DNA of 64,000 nucleotides from PSRI01 sp041484195 (GCA_041484195.1 JBGPHC010000013.1:50772-114771), one strand, 5' to 3'. Shown: positions 42,789 to 52,243, counted from the first letter of the stretch. The notes: a model not told the origin generated them from the letters alone. Made by a program: numbers and translations.

Positions 42789-43781
42789 ATGAAAGCAATT
42801 ATTCCCGTAGCGGGTGCAGGAACCAAGCTGCGGCCGCATACATATACCCAACCCAAGGCCCTGATTCCACTTGCAGGAAAGACTATCCTGAGCATCATTG
42901 TGGACCAATTGGTGGAAGCCGGCATTACGGAATTTGTTTTTGTTGTGGGATACCTGGGCGACAAGATCCAGGATTACGTGAAAAAGCAATATCCCCAACT
43001 GCGTTGCGATTTTGTATTGCAAAGTGAAAGGCAAGGTTTGGGGCATGCGATCTTTCTTACCCGGGAAGTGGTGGGTAATGAGGAAGTCTTTATCGTGTTG
43101 GGCGATACCATTTGCGAATACGATGTGAGGGAAGTACTGGACAGTCCCGACTCGATGCTGGGGGTGAAGAAAGTGGATGACCCCCGAAATTTTGGAGCCG
43201 CGGAAATAGAAGAAGATGGAACGATCAGCCGCGTGGTGGAAAAGCCGCATATCCCCAAATCGAATATGGCACTTGTGGGCTTATATAAAATAAAGGACAC
43301 GAGTTTCTTATTTGCCTGCCTTGAAAATAATATTAGGGAGGGGGTAAAAAGCAACGACGAATACAGTCTGACGGACGCTCTCGAATGTATGATCAGGCAT
43401 GGCGCCGTACTCAAATCATTCAAGGTGCAAAATTGGTTCGACTGCGGGCGTAAGGACACACTCCTGGAAAGCAATGCCACCCTGATGAAAAAGTTTGGGG
43501 GCAATGTTGCCGAAGACCATATTTTTGAAAATGTCATTATCATACCGCCTGTGAGCATTGCAAGGGGCTGCAGTATTCAAAATGCCATCATCGGACCCAA
43601 TGTGGCTATCGGGGAAGAAACCAGTATTGTGAATTCCATCGTAGTTGATTCCATCATTGGCTCCTTCTCAAACCTGCACCAGGTGGTCCTTCATGATTCC
43701 CTTATTGGAAGTGATACCGAGATCAAAGGTGAAAGACGCTCCCTCAATATCGGCGACAATACTGAGATTGATTTAGGGTAG
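42789..43781 (+). CDS. Sugar nucleotidyltransferase with C-terminal hexapeptide repeats
   Basis: The 330-residue protein starts MKAIIPVAGAGTKLRPHTYT, the NTP-transferase signature that binds the nucleotide; KALIPLAGKTIL follows with the conserved lysine. Later motifs (FVLQSERQGLGHAI, FIVLGDTICEYD, FGAAEIEEDG, VGLYKI) match the glucose-1-phosphate thymidylyltransferase/GlmU-like group. From about residue 250 hexapeptide repeats (IQNAIIGPNVAIGEETSI) form a left-handed beta helix. It makes a nucleotide-sugar for envelope polysaccharide; which sugar cannot be said. The frame from 42732 adds 19 residues before the Rossmann strand and was rejected. Convergent genes and no pathway partners are nearby. 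Confidence 0.88.
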   Translation: MKAIIPVAGAGTKLRPHTYTQPKALIPLAGKTILSIIVDQLVEAGITEFVFVVGYLGDKIQDYVKKQYPQLRCDFVLQSERQGLGHAIFLTREVVGNEEVFIVLGDTICEYDVREVLDSPDSMLGVKKVDDPRNFGAAEIEEDGTISRVVEKPHIPKSNMALVGLYKIKDTSFLFACLENNIREGVKSNDEYSLTDALECMIRHGAVLKSFKVQNWFDCGRKDTLLESNATLMKKFGGNVAEDHIFENVIIIPPVSIARGCSIQNAIIGPNVAIGEETSIVNSIVVDSIIGSFSNLHQVVLHDSLIGSDTEIKGERRSLNIGDNTEIDLG

Positions 43782-44244
43782 TCTATTACCAGGACTATTC
43801 ACCCGCCCGGGGATTCCACAAGGCTTAAACTTATCTTGATTGGCTCATTCCTGAAAATTATTTAATTTATTTCTGGTCCCGAAAACCCTGGAAAAATATA
43901 GACTTAAGGGTCCTGACCATGAATCTGAATCGCCTGATAATGAATGAATCGAGATGGAGATTACCCCATTCATTCATTAGTTCAGGGGAATTCCCACAAA
44001 TATTGACTAATTCTGAAATTATCCACCGCGATGCAACACTATGGACTGGCCACTTGTCCATTAAATTACTAGAGTATTGCCAGGCTGGCAACAGGCAGGT
44101 AAGGAATTGAGGTAGGGAAAAATACAGGTTTCCAATTTAGACGAAGGCTGGATATTCCAGAGCAACGAAACCCAGGGAACTACAATTAATAAGGATATTT
44201 AGTAAGTACTGGAAAATTCCAGAAAAATATTATAACTTGGTGCT
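43782..44244. other. Intergenic region with a 12-bp perfect inverted repeat
   Basis: 463 bp without a believable gene. At 43938-43949 and 43968-43979 a perfect 12-nt inverted repeat (TAATGAATGAAT and complement) flanks an 18-nt spacer. There is no T run after it, so it is not an ordinary terminator. Short frames on both strands cross it but have no protein character. Confidence 0.45.
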
Positions 44245-44643
44245 ATGAAGGCAAGGTATTTTATACTGACTGGTATTTTGCTCTTTTCTTCATTCCTCGC
44301 CAAAGCTAACTCGGGCTTTGGAAAGATTGATGATGATGTAAACGGCATTGTGATGGATGCCGGTACACGCAAGCCATTAAAGGATGTGAGCGTAATTGCC
44401 ATCATGAATTCAAAGAAAGAAAAAGTGGTGATTTCCGACAAGAACGGTGGGTTCAGTCTGGATGATCTCAAGCCCGGAACTTATAAATTAGTTTTTGAAA
44501 AAGATGGCTACAAGAGGATCACCAAAGAAAAAGTGGTGATTTCTTCCACATCTTCTGCTCCCATTTTGGTGAATATTGAAATGGAGGAATCGCATACGGC
44601 TTCAGAGAGAGGACCTTCGGTTTGGCACTTTTTCGATTATTGA
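44245..44643 (+). CDS. Exported protein with carboxypeptidase-regulatory-like beta-sandwich
   Basis: The 132-residue protein has a signal peptide (YFILTGILLFSSFLAKANS) and one CarboxypepD_reg-like domain: VNGIVMDAGTRKPLKDVSVI, then SDKNGGFSLDDLKPGTYKLV and FEKDGYKRITKEKVVI, the typical strand order. This domain is usually the N-terminal part of TonB-dependent receptors; here it stands alone and ends with a short acidic tail (SERGPSVWHFFDY). Probably periplasmic or surface-exposed. A bidirectional terminator follows at 44668-44699. Confidence 0.82.
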   Translation: MKARYFILTGILLFSSFLAKANSGFGKIDDDVNGIVMDAGTRKPLKDVSVIAIMNSKKEKVVISDKNGGFSLDDLKPGTYKLVFEKDGYKRITKEKVVISSTSSAPILVNIEMEESHTASERGPSVWHFFDY

Positions 44644-44667
44644 AAGAATATTTTCTTCTACTATTAT

Positions 44668-44699
44668 AAAAAAACTCCGGCAGCGCTGGAATTTTTTTT
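44668..44699. terminator. Bidirectional terminator between convergent genes
   Basis: TCCGGC-AGC-GCTGGA forms a hairpin (one G-T pair) extended by an A run on the left and a T run on the right, 25 bp after one stop codon and 20 bp before the convergent one. Confidence 0.8.
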
Positions 44700-44718
44700 T
44701 GAAGTTGGTCCAAATCAT

Positions 44719-46050
44719 TTAACTCTTTCTGAATGCCCATTTCCCCAATTCTCTGAGCGAGACTTTCTTCCCATACAATAAAATGCCCGTTCTGTAAATT
44801 TTGGCGCTTAGCCAGGTCGTGAAAAGGAAACCCAATACCAGCATTAACATTGAAGTTCCCAGCTCCCACCAGGACACCGTACCCGGCACGCCGAACGGGA
44901 TCCTGGCCATCATCACTATGGGGGATGAAAAAGGAATGATGCTTCCCCAAACGGCGATGGGACTGTTTGGATTCGAAATGGAATTGGCCATGATGATAAA
45001 GGAAAGAATGATTGGCATGGTGATCGGCAACATCAGAGATTGCGCTTCCTGCGGATCTTCGTTGACCACGCTGCCCACGGCCGCAAACAGGGAAGCATAA
45101 AACAAATAGCCCCCTATGAAATAAAAAAAGAAGCAACCAATAATGAGAGGCCAATTTGCCTGACTCATTGTATGCTGTATTTCAGCAAAGGCACGGAAGG
45201 CCTGCTGGTTGGAAGCCGCCCCGCCTGTGGGCATATTCTGGTTGGCCTGCTGCACCTGTTGCATCATATCATGAGATACGAATGCCGACAGGGTTGTCGT
45301 GAGCAGGAAGATCAATATGATCCACATCAGGAATTGGGTTAAACCTACGGCTGCAATGCCGATTATTTTACCCATCATGAGTTGAAATGGTTTCACCGAG
45401 CTTACCATCACTTCGGCGATCCGGTTCATTTTCTCTTCCATGACCCCGCGCATCACGGCGGCACCATAAATAAACAGGGTGATATAGATCAGGAAACCAC
45501 TTCCAAATCCAATTCCGTAAGCGAGACCCGAATTAGATTCTTTCACTTCCGACCCCTTAACCTGGTATGATTTGAAAAAATATAATGCATTCTGAGAATT
45601 TTCTCTGATTGAATCCAGCACTGTTCTGTCTATGCCATGTTCCAGAAGCATTTTATTCTCTACCGCGGACGAAATCTCTTTTTGAATGGCATCATCGGTG
45701 GCAAGCCCCAATTGTTTTTCAGATACCAGCCTGATAGTATCCTTTTGCTGGCTATTAGCCTTTGGTATTTCCAGTATAGCGGAATAACCCTCACGGATAT
45801 AATTTTTTTCGCCTACATCATTCCGGTAGTCAAATGTAACGGCGGGCGAATTCTTGAATTGATTGACGAAGAGTCCGCTTTTGTCGTTCACCACTATCTT
45901 CTGTTTTTCAACGCTCTTGATGGAAAAATAGGTAGCGGCGGCGATGAAGCCGATCATGATTATGGGGAACAGGAACGTTGAAATGATAAAGGTTCTGTTC
46001 CTGACCCTGGTAAGATATTCTCTTCTAATGATAAGCCGGATCTTTTTCAT
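44719..46050 (-). CDS. ABC transporter permease (NatB/ABC-2 type)
   Basis: The 443-residue protein belongs to the ABC-2 exporter permeases. It starts KKIRLIIRREYLTRVRNRTF, with the first membrane span at 23-45, then a large extracytoplasmic loop (about 50-190) and five further spans from about residue 190, including GFLIYITLFIYGAAVMRGVM followed by EEKMNRIAEVMVSSVKP, a hallmark of NatB-type proteins. The ATP-binding partner is the next gene upstream (46181-47128). In Bacillus NatAB exports sodium; in Bacteroidetes relatives the substrate is unknown. Length and topology are normal. Confidence 0.88.
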   Translation of the reverse strand: MKKIRLIIRREYLTRVRNRTFIISTFLFPIIMIGFIAAATYFSIKSVEKQKIVVNDKSGLFVNQFKNSPAVTFDYRNDVGEKNYIREGYSAILEIPKANSQQKDTIRLVSEKQLGLATDDAIQKEISSAVENKMLLEHGIDRTVLDSIRENSQNALYFFKSYQVKGSEVKESNSGLAYGIGFGSGFLIYITLFIYGAAVMRGVMEEKMNRIAEVMVSSVKPFQLMMGKIIGIAAVGLTQFLMWIILIFLLTTTLSAFVSHDMMQQVQQANQNMPTGGAASNQQAFRAFAEIQHTMSQANWPLIIGCFFFYFIGGYLFYASLFAAVGSVVNEDPQEAQSLMLPITMPIILSFIIMANSISNPNSPIAVWGSIIPFSSPIVMMARIPFGVPGTVSWWELGTSMLMLVLGFLFTTWLSAKIYRTGILLYGKKVSLRELGKWAFRKS

Positions 46051-46180
46051 GTTGAATCAGGTTAATGAAATTTCTTAATGCTGCTGAAATGTTTTTATCT
46101 TTTTGTAAACCGACCTCATTTACTTTGATGCCCACTCATTAAATTCAAAAAAATATAGACCTCAGGCGATATTGCAATTC

Positions 46181-47128
46181 CTAATTTTCCCGGGCTTCAA
46201 CTGCCTGAAACTGCCTGGTCAGTTCTGTTCCCTCAACCAGTTTGATGAATATATCATTCAGTGAAGGAAGGATTTCATTGAATGAAACAATCTCTGCACC
46301 CTGACTCAGGAAATACTGCAACACGTCATGCGGTTTTTTGCCTGCCCTTATCTTCACGATCAATGAATGGTCTTTGGTGCCCACCGTTTCAAAAATACTG
46401 TCTTCATGCAGGATTCTTGGCTTGTCTTCAAATCCAACCTGGAAAAGATTCTCCTTGAAATCCTGCTTGGTTTGTTTTACGGTACCATCCAATATTTTGA
46501 CACCTTTATTTATTAATACAATCTGATTGCAGATTTCCTCTACCTGTTCCATACGGTGTGTGCTGAATATGATGGTGCTCCCATTTTGTGCCAGCCGGAA
46601 AATTTCATCCTTTATCAGGTTTGCATTCACCGGATCCAGCCCACTGAAAGGCTCGTCGAGGATGATGAGTTTTGGTTCATGCAATACGGTGATTACAAAT
46701 TGAAGTTTCTGACTCATTCCTTTGCTCAGATCTTCCACCTTCTTATTCCACCAACTCTGCATTTCTAGTCTTTCAAACCAGATCCGGATCTTAGCGATTG
46801 CTTCATTTCGTGGCAATCCCTTCAGTTGTGCCAGGTACAATGCCTGTTCCCCGATTTTCATTTTCTTGTACAGGCCTCTTTCTTCGGGCATGTAGCCAAT
46901 CTTTACAACATCATTTGCCGGATCGAATTTCTTTCCATCGAAAATAATCTCTCCGCTATCGGGATAAAATATTCCGGTAATCATTCTTAGTAAAGTAGTC
47001 TTCCCGGCTCCATTTGGGCCCAGCATGCCAAAGATGGCTCCTTCACTAATTTTGAAACTGATATCGTCCACTGCTTTTTGAGTGGCGAAATATTTCCGGA
47101 GATTTTTGATTTCTAAAATGTATCGCAT
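46181..47128 (-). CDS. ABC transporter ATP-binding protein (NatA-like)
   Basis: The 315-residue ATPase shows Walker A GPNGAGKTTLL, signature LSKGMSQKLQFVITV (a LSKGM form typical of ABC-2 exporters), Walker B LIILDEPFSGLDP and the switch histidine in IIFSTHRMEQVEE. The C-terminal DUF4162-like extension runs from about residue 220 to the end. It lies 130 bp before the permease gene on the same strand; the two should form one exporter, though the gap could hold a second promoter. The start MRYILEIKNLRKYF is standard. Confidence 0.92.
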   Translation of the reverse strand: MRYILEIKNLRKYFATQKAVDDISFKISEGAIFGMLGPNGAGKTTLLRMITGIFYPDSGEIIFDGKKFDPANDVVKIGYMPEERGLYKKMKIGEQALYLAQLKGLPRNEAIAKIRIWFERLEMQSWWNKKVEDLSKGMSQKLQFVITVLHEPKLIILDEPFSGLDPVNANLIKDEIFRLAQNGSTIIFSTHRMEQVEEICNQIVLINKGVKILDGTVKQTKQDFKENLFQVGFEDKPRILHEDSIFETVGTKDHSLIVKIRAGKKPHDVLQYFLSQGAEIVSFNEILPSLNDIFIKLVEGTELTRQFQAVEAREN

Positions 47129-47459
47129 AGGCTGATATGTTGCGCAAATTCAGGATTTGTTACAGGTAAAATGCCGAAATAGGTGTAAAAGGGTGAAACC
47201 AGGGATAAAGGTTCTAAAAAGATCTGATAATGCAAAGAAGGTTTTCAAAAGTTCATTTATATGCAATCTATATATTTCACTTAAAGGGAAAGGGTATTAT
47301 GGTCTTAATTTCGGTTCTCAATGTATTATTCATTTTCTACCGATTGAAACTTAAGGGATTTTAAAACTTTGAATTCATGAGCTTTTTGCGACCGCCAGGA
47401 GAATTTGAATCTTATGCCTGATGGTAAACAACCGGAATGTAAGCATACACACATCCATC
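47129..47459. other. Intergenic region between the NatA-like gene and the FAD dehydrogenase gene
   Basis: 331 bp between two minus-strand genes, AT-rich in the middle. It should hold the promoter of the ABC transporter genes. No convincing promoter pair, hairpin or coding frame was identified. Confidence 0.4.
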
Positions 47460-49040
47460 CTAACCTTTCAGCATATTTAATGCAAGGGCTTCTGCAACTT
47501 TTTCACCATCCATTGCGGCACTCACGATTCCACCAGCATAGCCGGCGCCTTCACCACAGGGATAGAGATTCCTGATTTGCGGATGATGGAGCGCCTCGGC
47601 CTCCCTTGGTATTTTGACAGGAGAGGAGCTTCGGCTTTCGGTAGCCAATACTACAGCTTCATTGGTATAGTATCCTCTCATTTTTTTGCCGAAGGATTTG
47701 AATCCTTCTCTTAGGGCTCGATAAACGAATGGAGGCAGGACTTCTTCCAATGAGGCTGAATGAATGCCGGGGAGATAGGAACAATCCGGTAAGGAAGCTG
47801 AAATTTTGCCGTTTACGAAATCAACCATTCTCTGAGCGGGAGCAACGAATTTTCCTCCGCCCGCCTGGAATGCCTTTTGTTCGACTGATTGTTGAAAATG
47901 CAATCCGGCCAATGGACCATACGCTTCAAATGATTTAAAATCTTTCTCTTCTACAGTGACAACTATTCCGCTATTGGCATATGGATTATTCCTCTTTGAG
48001 GGACTCCAGCCATTCACTACCAATTCGCCCTGGTTGGTAGAAGCAGGAGCGATGATGCCTCCAGGGCACATGCAAAATGAAAATGTCCCTCTGCCTTCTG
48101 CCTGCTGCACCAGGCTATAAGAAGCAGGCGGCAAATAGGGATCGCAATTGATATGAAGTGAGGGATTGCAATGATATTGTATCTGGTCAATCAGAATTTG
48201 AGGATGTTCTATTCGCACACCCAATGCAAATGGCTTGGGTTCAACCAGGACTTCATTTTGATGGAGCAGTTGAAAAATATCCCTCGCAGAATGGCCCGTA
48301 GCCAAAATAAAGGCATCGGCTTCAAAACTGTCTCCATCGCCTGTTTTGACTCCTTTGATCAAACCGGATTTCAGCATGAAGGAATTCACTTTTTTTTCGA
48401 ACAGGAATTCTCCGCCACAATCTGTAATTGTTTTCCGGATCGCCGTTATGATATGCGGAAGCTTATTAGTGCCGATATGGGGATGTGTTTCGTATAGAAT
48501 GTTTTCGGCAGCACCAAATTTTACCAGGAGATTTAAGATACGGTTGACGTTCCCTCTCTTGGTGCTACGGGTGTATAATTTACCGTCGCTGTAAGTGCCT
48601 GCACCACCTTCCCCGAAACAATAATTACTCTCGGGATTCAATATCCCGTCTTTATTCAGCGTAGCCAGGTCTCTTCTTCTCGCTCTGACCTCCTTACCTC
48701 TTTCGAGAATGATGGGCCGGATACGATGTTCAATCAATTTCAAGGCAGCGAAAAGGCCTGCAGGCCCTGAGCCAATGATAATGGCAGTCCTGTTTGAATT
48801 TCTCAGCTCTCCAAAATGGAATTGCATCAATTCCCTTTGGACAAAAGGCTCGTTTATAAATGCATTGACCGTCATGCTGATCCACGCCTGCTTTCCTCTC
48901 GCGTCTATAGAGCGTTTGAGGATGGTATAGCCGGTCAGTTCCGAAATCCGGATGCCTGCTACTGCGGCAATGGATTCTTTTATGGAGGATTCATATGCAA
49001 CTTCGGAAGGAAGCAGCCTGAGGTTGAATTGTATTTGCAT
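47460..49040 (-). CDS. FAD-dependent dehydrogenase of the COG2509 type
   Basis: The 526-residue protein has an N-terminal basic domain (residues 1-85, ISELTGYTILKRSIDARGK) and then the FAD Rossmann motif IIIGSGPAGLFAALKLIEH, the ERGKEVRARRRD segment and a conserved GEGGAGTYSDGKLYTR. Near the C-terminus NLYPCGEGAGYAGGIVSAAM closes the FAD site. These features define the COG2509 group of uncharacterised flavoproteins, found widely in bacteria. Reaction and partner are not known. It is a single gene upstream of the DUF3127 gene's downstream end (110 bp). Confidence 0.9.
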   Translation of the reverse strand: MQIQFNLRLLPSEVAYESSIKESIAAVAGIRISELTGYTILKRSIDARGKQAWISMTVNAFINEPFVQRELMQFHFGELRNSNRTAIIIGSGPAGLFAALKLIEHRIRPIILERGKEVRARRRDLATLNKDGILNPESNYCFGEGGAGTYSDGKLYTRSTKRGNVNRILNLLVKFGAAENILYETHPHIGTNKLPHIITAIRKTITDCGGEFLFEKKVNSFMLKSGLIKGVKTGDGDSFEADAFILATGHSARDIFQLLHQNEVLVEPKPFALGVRIEHPQILIDQIQYHCNPSLHINCDPYLPPASYSLVQQAEGRGTFSFCMCPGGIIAPASTNQGELVVNGWSPSKRNNPYANSGIVVTVEEKDFKSFEAYGPLAGLHFQQSVEQKAFQAGGGKFVAPAQRMVDFVNGKISASLPDCSYLPGIHSASLEEVLPPFVYRALREGFKSFGKKMRGYYTNEAVVLATESRSSSPVKIPREAEALHHPQIRNLYPCGEGAGYAGGIVSAAMDGEKVAEALALNMLKG

Positions 49041-49150
49041 ATCCTGAGGTTAGGAAGTTATCCTAAAACTCCAATTCTAAAAGTCCGGGGACCGGATACA
49101 AGTAATCAGATCTTCATTTATTTAATCACTGTTGAAATTGTTGGACTCAC

Positions 49151-49534
49151 TCAAAATGGCAGGTCATCTACATCGGCGGGAGCAGAGAGGTTGTTGCTGA
49201 CATGCTCCGGAACGCCGGGTGCCTGGCCGCCATCCTGCTGAAGGTTAATAGATTCCATCCTCCAGGCGTCCAGGTTGGTGATATAATTCACCTGGCCGTT
49301 TTTTTCCCACTTACTTCCTTTTATATTGAAGTACACTTTTACGGATTCGCCAATACTGAAGCGGTCGATCATGGCAGTCTTATCCTGAACACATTGAAAT
49401 TTGACGTAGTTGGTAATAACTCTGCCGCCAATATCTTCCGATTTTTCAACTACGAACTCTCTTGTTTTGAAGGTTTGGGTCCGCTGCACTGTTTCGTACT
49501 TTGCGATCAATCTGCCGGTTAATTCGTAACTCAT
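49151..49534 (-). CDS. DUF3127 OB-fold-like protein with an SSB-type acidic tail
   Basis: The 127-residue protein begins MSYELTGRLIAKYETVQRTQ and shows FKTREFVVEK, YVKFQCVQDKTAMID and VKVYFNIKGSKWEK, all typical of DUF3127, a Bacteroidetes family with a predicted OB fold. A flexible Q/G/P/N-rich linker follows from residue 98, and the protein ends in ADVDDLPF. This ending copies the acidic tip of single-stranded DNA-binding protein (DDDIPF in E. coli), the docking site for repair and replication enzymes. A role at single-stranded DNA is therefore suggested, but not shown. It lies upstream of dnaA in the opposite orientation. Confidence 0.85.
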   Translation of the reverse strand: MSYELTGRLIAKYETVQRTQTFKTREFVVEKSEDIGGRVITNYVKFQCVQDKTAMIDRFSIGESVKVYFNIKGSKWEKNGQVNYITNLDAWRMESINLQQDGGQAPGVPEHVSNNLSAPADVDDLPF

Positions 49535-49650
49535 TTTTCTGAAAATTAGGCTGTAAAGGTAAGGCTAATAATTTAGGGACTCTTTTTTAAAAATTACATT
49601 TTGTTTTACCCAAAAAAAAATCTATCTTCCAATTGGTCAAGCAGGAAGCT

Positions 49651-49872
49651 ATGAAAATGAAAGATGATTTTTCCAACGGATTGTTACCTCATAATTTGAT
49701 AGCCCCCTGTTATGACTCTTACCTGCCACAATCAGTTCAGCGCGAAATCTACCCAGTCACCGGGCTTCTGTCAAGTGAGCCATCCTGTGTAACCTGTAAA
49801 CGACCTTATTCCGGATTGTATGATGCGGCAGGAATTGATTTTCTGCAGCTGGAAATTCTTTATGAAGTGTAA
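49651..49872 (+). CDS. Predicted small protein with a CxxC motif
   Basis: The 73-residue frame from ATG 49651 (GTG 49633 is possible) reads MKMKDDFSNGLLPHNLIAPC near the start and contains PSCVTCKRPYSGLYDAAG. The codon choice and the lack of low-complexity runs look like a protein, and the frame crosses an otherwise empty region between DUF3127 and dnaA. No family is recognised and no promoter could be confirmed. The single CxxC could bind metal only as part of a dimer. It may be a chance frame. Confidence 0.4.
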   Translation: MKMKDDFSNGLLPHNLIAPCYDSYLPQSVQREIYPVTGLLSSEPSCVTCKRPYSGLYDAAGIDFLQLEILYEV

Positions 49873-50137
49873 AGGCAGTCGGCATCTGGATTTTTTGAGG
49901 CTGGTATTATTTTTGGAGTGTTTATATTGTTTGGGCAAAGGTTGATTTTTTTTTGTGAGATTTTTTATCTGTAATTATTGCCAAAAAATCAAGTCAATAA
50001 AAAATTTTTTTTTCAAGAGGAATTCTGGATATTCGCTCCCCCGCCCAGGTTTTTTTTAAATCTTCACATTTAGAAGACCCGGGCAGTTCAGCCAGGAGAA
50101 AATTCATAACTCACTTATATAAACTGCTAAAGGTCTA

Positions 50138-51571
50138 ATGGATAAGACACATGAAAAAGTTTGGAGCAATTGTCTGACGATTATAAAAGATATTGTAGAG
50201 TGGCAGCATTTCAAGACATGGTTTGAACCCATTAAGCCGGCGGCATTGAAGGATAAGGTATTAACGATCCAGGTACCCAGCCAGTTTTTTTATGAATACC
50301 TGGAAGAGCATTATGTAAATTTACTGGCGAAGACCTTGAAGCGGGAATTAGGTAAGGAGGCGAGGCTTGAATACCGGATCATGGTAGATGGAGGCAATGA
50401 GAAGAACCAGCCGCTCACAATGGATATTCCCGGGCATGGTTATAAAACTTATTCAAATAACGAAATGGATTTTCCACTGGTCATAAGTAATCCTGTCAAG
50501 AACCCCTTTGTCATTCCGGGTCTTAAGAAAATGCAAATTGACCCGCAACTGAATCCCATTTATACATTTGAATCATTTATCGAAGGCGATTGTAACCGGG
50601 TAGCGCGCAGAGCAGGCAAGACGGTTGCCGAAAAACCAGGTGCCACTTCATTCAATCCATTGGTTATTTACGGCGGCGTAGGTCTTGGCAAAACTCACCT
50701 GGCACAAGCCATAGGAAACGAGGTGAAAAGATCCAATCCCAACAAAGTAGTTCTCTATGTGAGCTCCGAAAAATTTATCAATCAATTCCAGGACCATAGT
50801 CGCAACAATGCCATTAACGATTTCATTCATTTTTATCAGATGATAGACGTATTGGTGATTGATGATGTGCAGTTCTTTAACCGCGCGGAGAAATCACAGG
50901 ATGCTTTATTCGCAATTTTTAATCATTTGCACCAGAGTGGAAAGCAACTCATATTGACTTCCGACAAATCTCCCAAAGACCTGGAAGGTGTGCAGGAGAG
51001 ATTGCTGAGCCGTTTTCGCTGGGGATTGAGTGCCGACATACAGGTGCCGGATTATGAGACCCGGATTGAAATCCTTGAAAAGAAAATGAAGAACGACGGA
51101 TTGGAAATGCCCCGGGAGGTTGTCAAATATATTGCGTACAATATACAAAGTAATGTGCGTGAACTGGAAGGCGCTCTGATCTCCCTTTTGGCACAGTCTT
51201 CGCTTAATAAACGGGAAATTGACTTAGAATTGGCGAAGAAGGTGTTAAGGAACTTTGTGAAAACTTCCTCTAAGGAAATCACCATTGAAACCATACAAAA
51301 AATGGTATGCGATTATTTCGACGTACCATACGAAAGGCTTTTGCAGAAAACCCGCAAGAGGGAAGTGGTTCAGGCACGACAAATTACTATGTATCTGGCC
51401 AAGCTTTTCACCAAAAACTCATTGAAAACAATTGGTGAACATTTTGGAGGGAGGGATCATACAACTGTCATCCATTCCTGCCAGACTGTTAAAGACCTGA
51501 TGGATACGGATGGCATGTTTAGAGAGAGTGTTATGGAATTGCAGCAAAAAGTGCAGCTCGCGGCCATGTGA
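50138..51571 (+). CDS. dnaA: Chromosomal replication initiator DnaA
   Basis: DnaA opens the replication origin. The 477-residue protein has domain I (NCLTIIKDIVEWQHFKTWF), the AAA+ domain III with Walker A GGVGLGKTHLAQAIGN and Walker B VLVIDDVQFF, and domain IV with the DNA-binding signature GGRDHTTVIHS. Domain II is short. The ATG at 50138 is correct: MDKTHEKVWSNCLTII is the usual Bacteroidetes opening. Upstream bases 49873-50137 are AT-rich with long T and A runs but no clear TTATNCACA box, so the origin cannot be placed there. A hairpin terminator follows at 51601. Confidence 0.97.
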   Translation: MDKTHEKVWSNCLTIIKDIVEWQHFKTWFEPIKPAALKDKVLTIQVPSQFFYEYLEEHYVNLLAKTLKRELGKEARLEYRIMVDGGNEKNQPLTMDIPGHGYKTYSNNEMDFPLVISNPVKNPFVIPGLKKMQIDPQLNPIYTFESFIEGDCNRVARRAGKTVAEKPGATSFNPLVIYGGVGLGKTHLAQAIGNEVKRSNPNKVVLYVSSEKFINQFQDHSRNNAINDFIHFYQMIDVLVIDDVQFFNRAEKSQDALFAIFNHLHQSGKQLILTSDKSPKDLEGVQERLLSRFRWGLSADIQVPDYETRIEILEKKMKNDGLEMPREVVKYIAYNIQSNVRELEGALISLLAQSSLNKREIDLELAKKVLRNFVKTSSKEITIETIQKMVCDYFDVPYERLLQKTRKREVVQARQITMYLAKLFTKNSLKTIGEHFGGRDHTTVIHSCQTVKDLMDTDGMFRESVMELQQKVQLAAM

Positions 51572-51600
51572 TATGATGTCTTTTCGGATCAAATGATTCT

Positions 51601-51622
51601 CCCGCCCGATGCGGGTTTTTTT
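51601..51622 (+). terminator. Rho-independent terminator after dnaA
   Basis: CCCGC / GCGGG stem with a 5-nt loop and seven T residues, 29 bp after the dnaA stop. Confidence 0.75.
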
Positions 51623-51799
51623 GTGGCCAGAAAAAAGGCGAGCATGATTCAATTGTCGCCGGGGGCATTGAACAAGCAACAGACAAGTGGAGAAGTGTTC
51701 TCGTTTCCTGAATATCATAAGTCTAATCTTCCAAAACTTTCCCCTTTTCTCTCTTCCAAATCCCCGTTCTTTATTAATTTTCAGTCAGAAGTCTGCAAG

Positions 51800-52069
51800 A
51801 TGGTTCACAAAGAAGCTATCATCAGAGGAAAAGTTCAGGGAGTTTTTTTTCGTGGTTCTGCCCGGGAAAAAGCAGAGGAACTGGGCGTGAGGGGAGAAGT
51901 GAAGAATTTACCCGACGGATCGGTGTGGTTGGTGGCCGAGGGAGAGGAGGAAGCGGTGAATGAATTGATCGCATGGTGCTATGAGGGTCCCCTTCGAGCT
52001 GAAGTACAGGAAGTGATCGTGAAGGATGGGGAGCTCAATGAGTACCGTGATTTTCGTGTAACGAGATAG
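51800..52069 (+). CDS. acyP: Acylphosphatase
   Basis: Hydrolyses acyl-phosphates such as 1,3-bisphosphoglycerate or carbamoyl phosphate in the cytoplasm. The 89-residue protein matches the family length and shows the two signatures: GKVQGVFFRGSAREKAEEL with the catalytic Arg, and GEVKNLPDGSVWLVAEGEEE with the catalytic Asn. The ATG at 51800 was chosen; the frame from 51593 would begin before the dnaA terminator. The physiological substrate is unsettled for the family. It is a single gene before the tRNA cluster. Confidence 0.93.
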   Translation: MVHKEAIIRGKVQGVFFRGSAREKAEELGVRGEVKNLPDGSVWLVAEGEEEAVNELIAWCYEGPLRAEVQEVIVKDGELNEYRDFRVTR

Positions 52070-52243
52070 GCGCCCACCGGCGGATTATGAGAGTTGTGGG
52101 TATTGAGGATTGGTAGCTAATTCATTCATCAGGAGGTCATGACTATGTACAATTTCGTGCCCCGGGAAAGGTCGTGGTTTATGCAAACTTCTTTTTGGGA
52201 TTTCTGGTCTTTCAACCTATTTTTGCCGTCCTTTCAACAAAAC

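Noticed and set aside
43867..44110. Small frames on both strands in the gap before the CarboxypepD_reg-like gene
   Set aside because: The frames overlap each other, cross the inverted repeat and show no protein features.
49873..50137. Replication origin upstream of dnaA
   Set aside because: The region is AT-rich with long A and T runs, but no TTATNCACA-type DnaA boxes were found, so an origin is not supported.
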